From positions 62,001-126,000 of the forward strand of contig JAABTL010000001.1 in NCBI GenBank assembly GCA_011389865.1: a stretch of 64,000 nucleotides of DNA. The letters run 5' to 3'. Under the pieces are notes generated by a model. The model made no database searches. It was not told where the DNA came from and saw only the letters and a list, made by a program, of their open reading frames with translations. This stretch comes from Trueperaceae bacterium (GTDB lineage Bacteria > Deinococcota > Deinococci > Deinococcales > Trueperaceae). Both the position numbers and the translations under genes were made by a program. Below are positions 15,828 through 23,238 of this stretch, piece by piece (the stretch's first letter is position 1; each line of letters begins with the position of its first letter).

Positions 15828-17534
15828 TCAGTGGGCGGTTCGGAACCTCTCGAGGGCGTGGTCGAGCGTCAGGGCCCAATCACTGGTGCAGGTTGGCAGG
15901 AACGGCCCCGGAACCTCGCTCCGGCGTCCCGCCCTCAGGTCGGCGACGTCCCACAGGATGTCGATCTCCGACTTCAGCCGATACATGCGCGACTCCGTGT
16001 CGTACTCGATCTCGAGACCCTCGACGTGCTCCTTGAGTTGGTGCCGGAACTGGTGGAAGTACGACTTCGCCGTTCGGTGCTTCTCGTCGGGGAACAGATC
16101 GACCCGTACGCGCTCAAACCTGGCGGTCTTGTGCTCCAGGAAGTACGCAAGGAGCTCGACGGCCCGCCGCAACGGGAGCCGAACGTCGGAGCCAGCCAAG
16201 AGGATGCGTTCTTCGCCTAGGGTTCGTAGTTCGAGGATGGCTTCGGTCTCTCCGATAAGAGATGGGTGGGTGCTCCTCGCAGAACGCCGGAGTCCCGGCA
16301 AAACAGTCCACTCCCGCGCGAGGAAGGCTCGATTCTGCAGGGTCATTGTCAGGGACACGACTTCTTCTAGAAGGTGGTGCATCGTGCGCCTCGACTCAGA
16401 CTGCGAAAGCGCGGCCCGATGAAGCTTCACGAACGCTTGCTCCTGAAGAAGGCCCATTTCTCCAAACTCGTGGTCCAAGGCGGTGAGTTCGGATGCCGCG
16501 TGGCTAGTCGAATACTCGCCACGCGCATAATTCAGATGAACTTCACGAAACCGATAGCTCAAACGATCAGACTTGTCAGAGATCAACTCCTGGGCACGAC
16601 TAAGATGCTCGCCTGCCGTTGGAAAGTCCAGCGTAGCGCACGCGATAGCCGTGAGCGACAACCTCGCGACGAACTCCTCGTAGGCTGCTTGAACGCGTTC
16701 GCAGGAGTATATGCACTGGCGAAACTCCGAAGCAGCGAGTTCAAGGTTCCCTGCTGACCAGGCAACCTCTGCGCGGTTGATGTGCAATTCGGGGATGAAG
16801 TTATCGGGCAGCCCCTCCGATATCAGGGCGTCAAGTTCGGTTGTCGCCTCACGGTGACGCCCCAGCAGGTTAAGGACAGCAGACCTCCGCAGTCGCGCCT
16901 TCAGGTTGTCGACATCCTTTGTCATCTGAATGGACCGCTCGAGGAACCAGAGTGAGCGCTGAGCTCGTCCGATTCTGCTGTGCAGCACGCCGAGTTGCGA
17001 CAGAATTGAAGGGGCAAGAAGATTGTATTCCGGCAACCCCTGAATGCGTTTCCAAGCCTCTTCTGCTGCTTTCAACGCTTCACGTAGGTTGCCATTATTC
17101 TCCTCGTCGACGCTTACAATCCGGTAGTAGAAGACCCGATCGTACTCATTCAGCAGCTCAAGCCGGACTGAACGCAACTGTCCCGTTGCCTCTTCACCGC
17201 GCTCCAAGAACCTCAACAAGTGCGCGAGATTAATGCGAGCTGCCTCTTCTCCTTCAGCCACAGCGCTTGAGAAGGCAGCGAGTGCCTTGGCGTCCTCGAA
17301 CAACTGGAAGTGGCAAACACCCACCCACCGGCGATCGGCCGCAGTTGGCGCCACAAGCGACTCATAGTGGTCGATTCCTGCCCGAAACCGCTGGAGGTAC
17401 ACGAGTCCCTGGACAGTACTTACCAGGCGGACCCCAGGAAACCGGATCGCAACACCGCGGACAATCTCTGAGTCTCCCGATTCGGTTCGCCCGGGCTGGT
17501 GTTGAACTTGACCTCTCAGGGCCTGCAGCGCCAT
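15828..17534 (-). CDS. TPR regulator with C-terminal winged helix and BTAD start
   Basis: A 568-residue protein with no close match recognised. Residues about 50-430 are helical repeats of TPR type (for example AARINLAHLLRFLERGEEA, LSQLGVLHSRIGRAQRSLWF, ELHINRAEVAWSAGNLELAA). From 443 a winged-helix DNA-binding domain of the OmpR/SARP kind appears (LPLRRAVELLAYFLEHK, FPDEKHRTAKSYFHQFRHQLK), followed by a short BTAD-like segment with GPFLP. This reverses the usual AfsR order. The inner two thirds have GC near 50%, while the DNA-binding end (15828-16200) is near 65%. It is divergent from the small peptide gene and from a second regulator with the same layout. The start is uncertain: TACATG with TTGAGC 15 bases further upstream on the minus strand may be the promoter. 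Confidence 0.7.
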   Translation of the reverse strand: MALQALRGQVQHQPGRTESGDSEIVRGVAIRFPGVRLVSTVQGLVYLQRFRAGIDHYESLVAPTAADRRWVGVCHFQLFEDAKALAAFSSAVAEGEEAARINLAHLLRFLERGEEATGQLRSVRLELLNEYDRVFYYRIVSVDEENNGNLREALKAAEEAWKRIQGLPEYNLLAPSILSQLGVLHSRIGRAQRSLWFLERSIQMTKDVDNLKARLRRSAVLNLLGRHREATTELDALISEGLPDNFIPELHINRAEVAWSAGNLELAASEFRQCIYSCERVQAAYEEFVARLSLTAIACATLDFPTAGEHLSRAQELISDKSDRLSYRFREVHLNYARGEYSTSHAASELTALDHEFGEMGLLQEQAFVKLHRAALSQSESRRTMHHLLEEVVSLTMTLQNRAFLAREWTVLPGLRRSARSTHPSLIGETEAILELRTLGEERILLAGSDVRLPLRRAVELLAYFLEHKTARFERVRVDLFPDEKHRTAKSYFHQFRHQLKEHVEGLEIEYDTESRMYRLKSEIDILWDVADLRAGRRSEVPGPFLPTCTSDWALTLDHALERFRTAH

Positions 17535-17653
17535 GCCTCTACATGTACCAAACTGGCTTGGTGCTCAATGGGAGGAATCGCATAAGTCTCGCTAGGGTTG
17601 GCGATTACGCGACAAGCGGGGTGGCATCGCCTAGAGCACCGCTGGTGTGTGTA

Positions 17654-17682
17654 TTGACCCTGGAACCTTGACGGCATACAGT
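17654..17682 (+). promoter_or_regulatory. Consensus promoter upstream of the peptide gene
   Basis: TTGACC (17654-17659) and TACAGT (17677-17682) are separated by exactly 17 bases. Transcription would start near 17689, giving a leader of about 240 nt before the peptide ATG. Confidence 0.65.
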
Positions 17683-17847
17683 TGCTCCTACGTGGCTCCG
17701 GTTGGGAGACCGGCGGCGCGACCCGTAGTTAGCGGGTAGCAAGTGTAGTGGGTATTTCGGAAGGGTGGGAGCTGAAGGGGATCTGGTTTGACTATCCCTC
17801 ATCAGCAAGGCTACGGGCACTATGTGCCCATCGCTTCCTTCGGGTTG

Positions 17848-17895
17848 GGAGGCCTGAAGGGCTCCATGCGAGAGGTTTCTCTGCTGGAGTTTTTT
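17848..17895 (+). promoter_or_regulatory. Attenuator-like pair of mutually exclusive hairpins
   Basis: Hairpin 1 pairs GGAGGCC (17848-17854) with GGGCTCC (17859-17865), with one G-G mismatch. Hairpin 2 pairs CTCCA (17862-17866) with TGGAG (17885-17889) and GAGA (17870-17873) with TCTC (17878-17881) around loop GGTT, and is followed directly by TTTTTT (17890-17895), an intrinsic terminator. Both need CTCC at 17862-17865, so only one can form. Confidence 0.55.
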
Positions 17896-17911
17896 CCTGA
17901 GATTTCTCAGG
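17896..17911 (+). promoter_or_regulatory. 7-bp inverted repeat upstream of the peptide ribosome site
   Basis: CCTGAGA, TT, TCTCAGG: a perfect dyad 18 bases before the peptide start. It may be an operator or a small mRNA hairpin in the leader. Confidence 0.45.
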
Positions 17912-17929
17912 CTTAGTTGAGGGGTCCAC

Positions 17930-18031
17930 ATGAAGAACACCGGTAAGCGCATCTTCTTCTCGATCGTCGTCCTCGTGGTTGCGAATGCTGCTCTCCTTGT
18001 TTCGGCGGGTGCTTTCGCTTCGCAGCGCTGA
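17930..18031 (+). CDS. 33-residue signal-peptide-like small protein
   Basis: A 33-codon frame, ATG to TGA, with GAGGGG 6 bases upstream. The sequence begins MKNTGKR, then has an uninterrupted hydrophobic core (residues 8-29, IFFSIVVLVVANAALLVSAGAF) and ends ASQR, with a plausible signal peptidase site at AFA|S. It is a signal peptide or single membrane helix with almost nothing after it. A dedicated upstream promoter and a strong terminator 25 bases after the stop support a real transcript. Between two divergent TPR regulators and next to a peptide importer, it could be a pheromone precursor, released as a fragment of the hydrophobic core as in enterococcal pheromones. A small membrane toxin or regulator subunit is the alternative. 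Confidence 0.55.
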   Translation: MKNTGKRIFFSIVVLVVANAALLVSAGAFASQR

Positions 18032-18055
18032 CCCAGGCATAATCGAATGTGTTCT

Positions 18056-18088
18056 CGGGCCGCCAGGTTGCTGGCGGCCCGGTTCCTT
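18056..18088 (+). terminator. Intrinsic terminator after the peptide gene
   Basis: CGGGCCGCCAG (18056-18066), loop GTTG, CTGGCGGCCCG (18071-18081), then GTTCCTT. An 11-bp perfect stem closing the small peptide transcript. Confidence 0.8.
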
Positions 18089-18096
18089 GTCTGGGC

Positions 18097-18110
18097 AATG
18101 CCTAGGCATT
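18097..18110. promoter_or_regulatory. 14-bp perfect palindrome, operator-like
   Basis: AATGCCTAGGCATT is a perfect palindrome touching the TTGCCA -35 of the next promoter, where a dimeric regulator could block or recruit polymerase. The core GCCTAGGC recurs once, at 15791-15798. Confidence 0.5.
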
Positions 18111-18139
18111 TGCCAAGGTCACATCGAGCGTCCTACAGA
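18110..18139 (+). promoter_or_regulatory. Promoter for the 841-residue regulator
   Basis: TTGCCA (18110-18115), an 18-base spacer and TACAGA (18134-18139). The -10 resembles the peptide gene's TACAGT. The leader would be about 90 nt. Confidence 0.45.
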
Positions 18140-18236
18140 TCTCGTGGTTAACTCGCTTGGTGGACAGGCGTGTGTGCAATCCGTCGCGGTTGTGTTGCTT
18201 CCAAGAAGCTGACTGCGCACGTCCGGGGCGCCCGTC

Positions 18237-20762
18237 ATGATGCAGGTGGGTCCACGCGGCACTAGTTGGATCAATCGCTGTAAGCGACTCCTGTTGCCAC
18301 TGCTGGAGTGCAGTGTTGTTCGAGCAGATGAGTCAACTGGGATTTATCATGTCTTGGCCGAAGAACGTGTCCACGGCTTGCCAACATTGTGGATAACGCT
18401 TGGTCCGCGTGACGTCGATGATGCTGTTTCGGTTGGTAACCGACTAGTTAAGGCGTTCGGGCACGCGTATCGACACGATTTCCTCGGGCTCGGTGCACCC
18501 GTTGGGCACGTTGTTTCCAAACTGCAGCGGTATCGCGCCGTTTTGGGACCGTATGTGGTCGTAGTCGCCGCCGCGCACCGGAATCCAGACGCCGTCGCGA
18601 CAATGCGATCGCTTGCGGGTTCTGGTTCAAGCCTCCTTCTGATCGTAGATGAGGACACGCCGGACACTATGACCAGTGCGTGGAACCCTTGTCGGGTTGT
18701 TGAGGCTGATAGGTTCACCTTGACTCTCAGCGAAGCTATCGAGATTGCTCATGGAACGATGCCGCCGGAAGCCGTTCCTGAGACCTTGTCAAGATGCGGG
18801 GGACGTCTTCTCCCCTTCGTGAACGCTGTTCGTTGGCTTAACGGGCTTCCAGCCTTGCACGATCCTGTTCCTAACGGCTCCGCTGCAGCGGATCCAGCGT
18901 TTTCGGGGGTGCCGGCGGAGTTGGTGCTTAGCGCCTTCAGGCGGCGGAACGAGCACATTGAGGGTTTTGAGTATGTAGTACACAATTCGCCTGGCTTGGC
19001 TGCTGACGCGATTCGTGATGCAGCGCCGCAGTATGTGGCTTCGGGTATGAACAAGAGGATGCTGCATCAGATTGAGCTGTTGCCGATTACTGTGCGGCGA
19101 GGCTCTGATGATCTGATGCGCTGGTGGTTCGCAGCGTCGATCTCAGAGAATCGCCAAGGCTCGGTACGGTCAGAAGTTGAGCAGGTACTCGAATCTCGTG
19201 AAGCGCCTGAACTCAGAGCGCTGTACGCAGCGGCGTTTCCGAGTCCTGAGCTTCTGGCTGAGACGCAACGCGCTCTTGCTGCGCTCAGGACGCCAGTGAC
19301 TCTTCGTATGCACGGGTTCGCTCTTGTTCAGCAGTCGGTTGGCGATGCTGGTATCTCGTTCTTGCTGAAGGCGTTGCGGCTCTCTGAGGCTTTGGGTGAT
19401 CCAGACCAGGTTGTGGCGGCGGCTACCGACATCGCCAACTACTACCTGATCAGGGGGCACTATCGGGATGGCGCGGAATGGGCTAGCTGGGCTGTCGAAC
19501 AGCACTATTCACTCAATGGGAAGGATGAGCTTCGACGCCTTGCAGCGGTGGGTCTCTTGGCGTTCGCGCGGATTCTGGTTGAGGATCTTGTTGGGCTTGA
19601 GCCGCTGCTTGACGACTTGAAGGCCGCAACCGACCTGATCGGTGGACCGACGTCAGAAGTCATTAACTCAACATTGGGTGATTGGGCGGTTGTCAGTGGT
19701 GACTATGCCACTGCTGAGAAGCATTATCGACTCAATCTAGAGCGACTGCCGCGGGAGCATTTCCATCTGGCAGCGCTAGATCTTGTCCCGGTCCTTCGTG
19801 CTCTTGGTAGGGACGCAGAGGCGCGCGTGATTGGGCGAAGAGTACGAAGCCTTACCCGCGATGCGGACGAGTTTTCGCGGGCCCTTGGTATGTTGACGCA
19901 TGCGCTAAGTGTTGTTGGCATTGACAACAAGGTGGCTGAGCGAGACCTAACATACGTTTGCAGGGTGTTGGGAAGGGGAACTGAGGCGCATCGTTTGGCA
20001 CAAGCGTCGGTGGCTCTTGCTCGAGTGAAGCTATCGCATGGCGACATAACTGGAGCTCGCCGAGCACTTCAGGGGGGTATCCCGGGGCTTAAGGGTTTGG
20101 GTGGGTCGGGTTGGCGCCTCGTCTTCTCTTGGGGCGGTGAGTTTGACGAGATCGTGTCCCTCTACCGAGGCGAGAGCGTGGCGCTTGATCTGACTTTCTT
20201 GGGGGACACTCAGTACGCCATTGGTCCGGACGCGCAGAGGCTGACGATTCGGAACGCAGAGTGCCTGACCGTCATCGCTACGTCACGCCAAGGCCTGAAC
20301 CTTGAACGCCTCTCAATTGCTCTGTACGGTGATCATGGTTCAATTGGGACAACGAAGGCACGTGTCTCCCGCCTCCGCAGCACTATCCCGCTGACCTCGC
20401 GCCCGTACCAGATCGCCGTTCCCTTCCGGGCGGACTTCCTGGATCTGATGGAGCATCTGGCGCAGGGTCAGGTGCGGCAGGCACTGAGCCTGTACCGGGG
20501 GCCGCTCCTTCCCGATTCGGAGGCGCCGGCCGTCGTGGAACTCCGTGAGCACATCGATGAGTCCCTGCGTCAGGCGGTTCTGGCGTCCGGTGACCACGAG
20601 GCGATGCTGGAACTCGCCAAGCGGACCGACGATCAGGACTTGGAGCTGCTCGAGGCCGCCGCGCGCCACATGCCACAGAACGATCCCCAGTCGCCGCTGT
20701 TGCGGGCGCGGATCCGGCAGATTCGCCGCGACTGGGGATCGGACGACGACTTCAACCGTTAG
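18237..20762 (+). CDS. Large helical-repeat regulator, degenerate NTPase N-terminus and C-terminal winged helix + BTAD
   Basis: An 841-residue protein. The first 200 residues resemble the start of MalT/AfsR-type STAND ATPases (LWITLGPRDVDDAVSVGNRL, VVVVAAAHRNP, LLLIVDED), but where the P-loop should be there is ADESTGIYH, with no GxxxxGK. Residues about 330-640 are TPR-like helices. Residues 649-730 form a winged helix (LTIRNAECLTVIATSRQGL, STIPLTSRPYQIAVPF), followed by a BTAD-like helical tail with LYRGPLLP. DNA up to about 20,340 has GC near 53%; the last 400 bases are near 70%. The layout matches the divergent 568-residue regulator. No ribosome site is clear before ATG 18237, and the next codon is also ATG. 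It overlaps the convergent LuxR-type gene by 11 bases. It is probably a transcription regulator sensing a ligand or protein through the TPRs. Confidence 0.68.
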   Translation: MMQVGPRGTSWINRCKRLLLPLLECSVVRADESTGIYHVLAEERVHGLPTLWITLGPRDVDDAVSVGNRLVKAFGHAYRHDFLGLGAPVGHVVSKLQRYRAVLGPYVVVVAAAHRNPDAVATMRSLAGSGSSLLLIVDEDTPDTMTSAWNPCRVVEADRFTLTLSEAIEIAHGTMPPEAVPETLSRCGGRLLPFVNAVRWLNGLPALHDPVPNGSAAADPAFSGVPAELVLSAFRRRNEHIEGFEYVVHNSPGLAADAIRDAAPQYVASGMNKRMLHQIELLPITVRRGSDDLMRWWFAASISENRQGSVRSEVEQVLESREAPELRALYAAAFPSPELLAETQRALAALRTPVTLRMHGFALVQQSVGDAGISFLLKALRLSEALGDPDQVVAAATDIANYYLIRGHYRDGAEWASWAVEQHYSLNGKDELRRLAAVGLLAFARILVEDLVGLEPLLDDLKAATDLIGGPTSEVINSTLGDWAVVSGDYATAEKHYRLNLERLPREHFHLAALDLVPVLRALGRDAEARVIGRRVRSLTRDADEFSRALGMLTHALSVVGIDNKVAERDLTYVCRVLGRGTEAHRLAQASVALARVKLSHGDITGARRALQGGIPGLKGLGGSGWRLVFSWGGEFDEIVSLYRGESVALDLTFLGDTQYAIGPDAQRLTIRNAECLTVIATSRQGLNLERLSIALYGDHGSIGTTKARVSRLRSTIPLTSRPYQIAVPFRADFLDLMEHLAQGQVRQALSLYRGPLLPDSEAPAVVELREHIDESLRQAVLASGDHEAMLELAKRTDDQDLELLEAAARHMPQNDPQSPLLRARIRQIRRDWGSDDDFNR

Positions 20763-21297
20763 GTTGCGTCGTCAGCAGTTGCGCAACGTACTGCGCCCGG
20801 TTCTCGGCACCCGACTTGCACAGGATGTTGCTGATGTGGGCGTTGACCGTCTTGGTCGAGATCGACAGGCTGGTGGCGATGCCGCGCGTGTCGAGCCCGC
20901 GCAGCAGCGCTCTGGTAACGCGCAGCTCCATGTAGGTGAGGCCCGACCGCCACTGGTACGTCCTCTGGGCCGTTGCGGCCGCGTAGACTCCCGACAGCAG
21001 CGCCGGCTCGTCGGTGGAGCAGACGACCCCGGACACGTGGTACGAGCCGATGCAGTCGAGGTAGGCGGGGTGCGTGGCTTGGGTCGCGACCAGCGTGCGC
21101 GCCCGCATCACGCTGTCGAGGCCCTCGAGGCGTCGAATGGCCCAGGTGAGCGGGTAATCGAGGATCACGTGAGCGAGGTATGGCGCGGGCCCGTGGTCAC
21201 CGATCAGCTCCGCGCGGCGAAGCACGTCCTCGATGAGCCGCTCGTAGTTCGGATGAGATGCATCGATATCCGTGGCGACCTTGTTGGGCTTGCGCAT
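20752..21297 (-). CDS. LuxR/NarL-type regulator with receiver-like N-terminus
   Basis: A 181-residue protein. Residues about 118-175 are a GerE/LuxR helix-turn-helix (LTYMELRVTRALLRGL, TSLSISTKTVNAHISNIL). The first 115 residues keep the outline of the last strands of a CheY fold (TLVATQATHPAYLDCIGSYHVSGVV) but lack a recognisable phospho-acceptor Asp, so this may be a pseudo-receiver. ATG at 21297 has GGAGG 7 bases upstream. It is divergent from the peptide ABC operon at 21599 and overlaps the end of the 841-residue regulator by 11 bases. Either neighbour could be its target. Confidence 0.78.
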   Translation of the reverse strand: MRKPNKVATDIDASHPNYERLIEDVLRRAELIGDHGPAPYLAHVILDYPLTWAIRRLEGLDSVMRARTLVATQATHPAYLDCIGSYHVSGVVCSTDEPALLSGVYAAATAQRTYQWRSGLTYMELRVTRALLRGLDTRGIATSLSISTKTVNAHISNILCKSGAENRAQYVAQLLTTQPNG

Positions 21298-21598
21298 GTC
21301 GTGTCCTCCTCGGTGGCCTCCGATCGCTTGCGGGCGTCGGTGGGTCACGATCATGAGGCGCGAGCCGTTGCGAGAAGGTTGCGGTCGGCGGCAGCCCGCT
21401 TCGCTGCGGGGGTTGCGCGGACAAGGTCGCGGCTGAACGGGCGTCGACGCGCGACGCGGCGCGCAGGTTGACGGTTGCAGCGAATCTTCATTACCCTGTG
21501 CGACGAGCCCGCGTTCGTCTACCCCCGCAGCCGGCATCGGGCCGGACGCCCAAAAGGGGGGGACCGCTGGTCGTTCGACCCGATCGAGAGGAGAATGC
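21298..21598 (+). other. 301-bp divergent intergenic region
   Basis: It contains the promoter of the binding-protein operon (21468-21497) and its leader of about 95 nt with a GAGGAG site. Nothing else with a gene signal is visible. Confidence 0.5.
21468..21497 (+). promoter_or_regulatory. Promoter of the first peptide ABC operon
   Basis: TTGACG (21468-21473), an 18-base spacer and TACCCT (21492-21497). Confidence 0.5.
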
Positions 21599-23107
21599 AT
21601 GTTTAGAGGAAGCCTCCGCACGCTGTCCCTGTTGCTCATCACCGGGGTCCTGTCCTGGTCGTTTGCACAGGGAACGTTGATCATCGCCCAGGGCACCGAT
21701 CCCACGAACCTCGACCCGTCGCTCTCGACCGACTCCCCGTCGGCCACCGTCTCCAGCCACATCTTCGAGACGCTCTTCGAGCTGACCCCCGAAGGCACGA
21801 TCGAACCGTGGCTCGCCAGCGGGTACACCGTGTCCGCCGACGGCCTCACGTGGACGTTCGACATCCGTCAAGGCGTCACCTTCCACGACGGCACGCCCCT
21901 GACGGCCAACGAAGTCAAGGCGAGCCTGGATCGCTTCATCGATCCCGACAACGCCTACACCTTCCGCTTCCTCCTCACCCGGATCTCCGAGGTCAACGTT
22001 CTCGATACCTACACGGTCGAGGTCAAGCTCGCGTCGCAGTTCGCGCCGCTGCTCGCGCACCTCACCCACAGCTCGACGGCCATCGTCATGACCGGCCTCG
22101 ATCTCGATGAGACCCCGGTCGGCACCGGCCCCTTCGAGTTCGTCTCGTGGGAGCGCGGCCAGCGCGTCGACCTCAAGCGTTACGAGGGCTACTGGGCCGA
22201 GAAGCCTGGCATCGAGGGCCTGCGCTTCCTGGCCGTGCCCGAGAGCACCACGCGCATGGCGCTCGTCGAGACCGGCGAGGCCCACGTGTCCGTTCGCGTG
22301 CCCCCGCAGGACATCGCCCGCCTGAACGCCAACCCGAACGTGACCGTGGAGAACGTCTCGAGCGTCCGCACGATCTACATCTACTTCAACAACACGATGG
22401 AGCCGATGAACGATCCGCGCGTGCGCCAGGCGATCAACTACGCGGTCAACAAGGAAGACATCGCCGAGTTCGTGCTCGGTGGCGCCGTGCGCGTTTCGGA
22501 CGCCCCGGTCTCGCCTGGCGTCTTCGGGTACACCCCGGTCGGCAACTACGACTACGATCCCGAGAGGGCGCGGGCGCTCCTGGCCGAAGCCGGGTACCCG
22601 GACGGCTTCAGCACCACGCTGTACAGCCCCAACGGTCGCTACCTGCAGGACATCCAGATCTCCGAGGCCATCCAGAGCCAGCTCGCCGAGGTCGGTATCG
22701 ACGCCACCATCGAGACGCTCGAATGGGCCGCGTACCTGGCCAAGACCAACGTGCCCGCCGAGGAGAACGAAGTCCCCTTGGCCATGCTTGGCTGGGGCAC
22801 GGTGACCGGCGACGCCGACTACGGGCTGTTCGCGCTGTTCCACACCAGTCAGCACGTGCCCGACGGCTCGAACCGCTCGTTCTACAGCAACAGCGTCGTC
22901 GACGCCCTGCTCGACGAGGCGCGCTCGAACCCCGATCCTGCCGTGCGCGAGCAGCTGTACGCCGACGCCATGCAGATCATCTGGGACGAGGCGGCCTGGC
23001 TGTTCCTGCACAGCGAGACGCAGCTCGTCGCCGTTCGCGACAACGTCGAGGGCCTGGTCATCCATCCGACCGAGCGCTACCTCGCGCACAAGGTCAGCCT
23101 GCGCTGA
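21599..23107 (+). CDS. Family 5 solute-binding protein (peptide/nickel type)
   Basis: A 502-residue exported binding protein of a Dpp/Opp-class importer. The signal peptide (about 1-23) ends SFA before Gln, with no lipobox Cys. Family signatures include LDPSLSTDSPS, ASGYTVSADGLTWTFDIRQGVTFHDGTPLT, PVGTGPFEFVSW, MNDPRVRQAINYAVNKEDI and YDYDPERARALLAEAGYPDG. The ligand may be oligopeptides but cannot be read from sequence. It has a promoter at 21468-21497 and a GAGGAG site. Permease genes follow after a strong hairpin. The location next to the peptide-regulator locus is notable. Confidence 0.88.
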   Translation: MFRGSLRTLSLLLITGVLSWSFAQGTLIIAQGTDPTNLDPSLSTDSPSATVSSHIFETLFELTPEGTIEPWLASGYTVSADGLTWTFDIRQGVTFHDGTPLTANEVKASLDRFIDPDNAYTFRFLLTRISEVNVLDTYTVEVKLASQFAPLLAHLTHSSTAIVMTGLDLDETPVGTGPFEFVSWERGQRVDLKRYEGYWAEKPGIEGLRFLAVPESTTRMALVETGEAHVSVRVPPQDIARLNANPNVTVENVSSVRTIYIYFNNTMEPMNDPRVRQAINYAVNKEDIAEFVLGGAVRVSDAPVSPGVFGYTPVGNYDYDPERARALLAEAGYPDGFSTTLYSPNGRYLQDIQISEAIQSQLAEVGIDATIETLEWAAYLAKTNVPAEENEVPLAMLGWGTVTGDADYGLFALFHTSQHVPDGSNRSFYSNSVVDALLDEARSNPDPAVREQLYADAMQIIWDEAAWLFLHSETQLVAVRDNVEGLVIHPTERYLAHKVSLR

Positions 23108-23115
23108 CCGCTGCT

Positions 23116-23143
23116 CTGGCGCGCCCCTTCGGGGGCGCGCCAG
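23116..23143 (+). terminator. 12-bp TTCG hairpin between binding-protein and permease genes
   Basis: CTGGCGCGCCCC (23116-23127), TTCG, GGGGCGCGCCAG (23132-23143). No T-run follows. It may cause partial termination or protect the upstream mRNA, allowing more binding protein than permease. Confidence 0.7.
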
Positions 23144-23238
23144 CCCTCCATATCTGACCCAAGGTATCTCCACGACGTGCGGCGTACGTGCCGGGTGTGC
23201 GGCGCGCATGGGAATCCACGGACGAACGAGGTAACGAG

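Larger units (their letters stand above)
17535..17929 (+). other. 395-bp gene-free regulatory stretch before the peptide gene
   Basis: It holds a consensus promoter (17654-17682), a possible second -35 TTGACT (17788-17793), two overlapping hairpins (17848-17895) and a dyad (17896-17911). Two mini reading frames are visible: 17822-17857 (11 residues, containing Cys and Trp) and 17866-17916 (16 residues, with AAGGG 4 bases upstream). A longer open frame on the minus strand has no start signal or recognisable sequence. Confidence 0.6.

Noticed and set aside
17605-17952. Minus-strand frame of 115 codons in the regulatory gap
   Set aside because: No start signal or domain, and it lies over the promoter and leader structures of the opposite strand.
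17979-18212. Plus-strand frame of 77 codons overlapping the micropeptide
   Set aside because: Runs through the strong terminator at 18056-18088 and has no ribosome site; the 33-codon frame fits the signals better.
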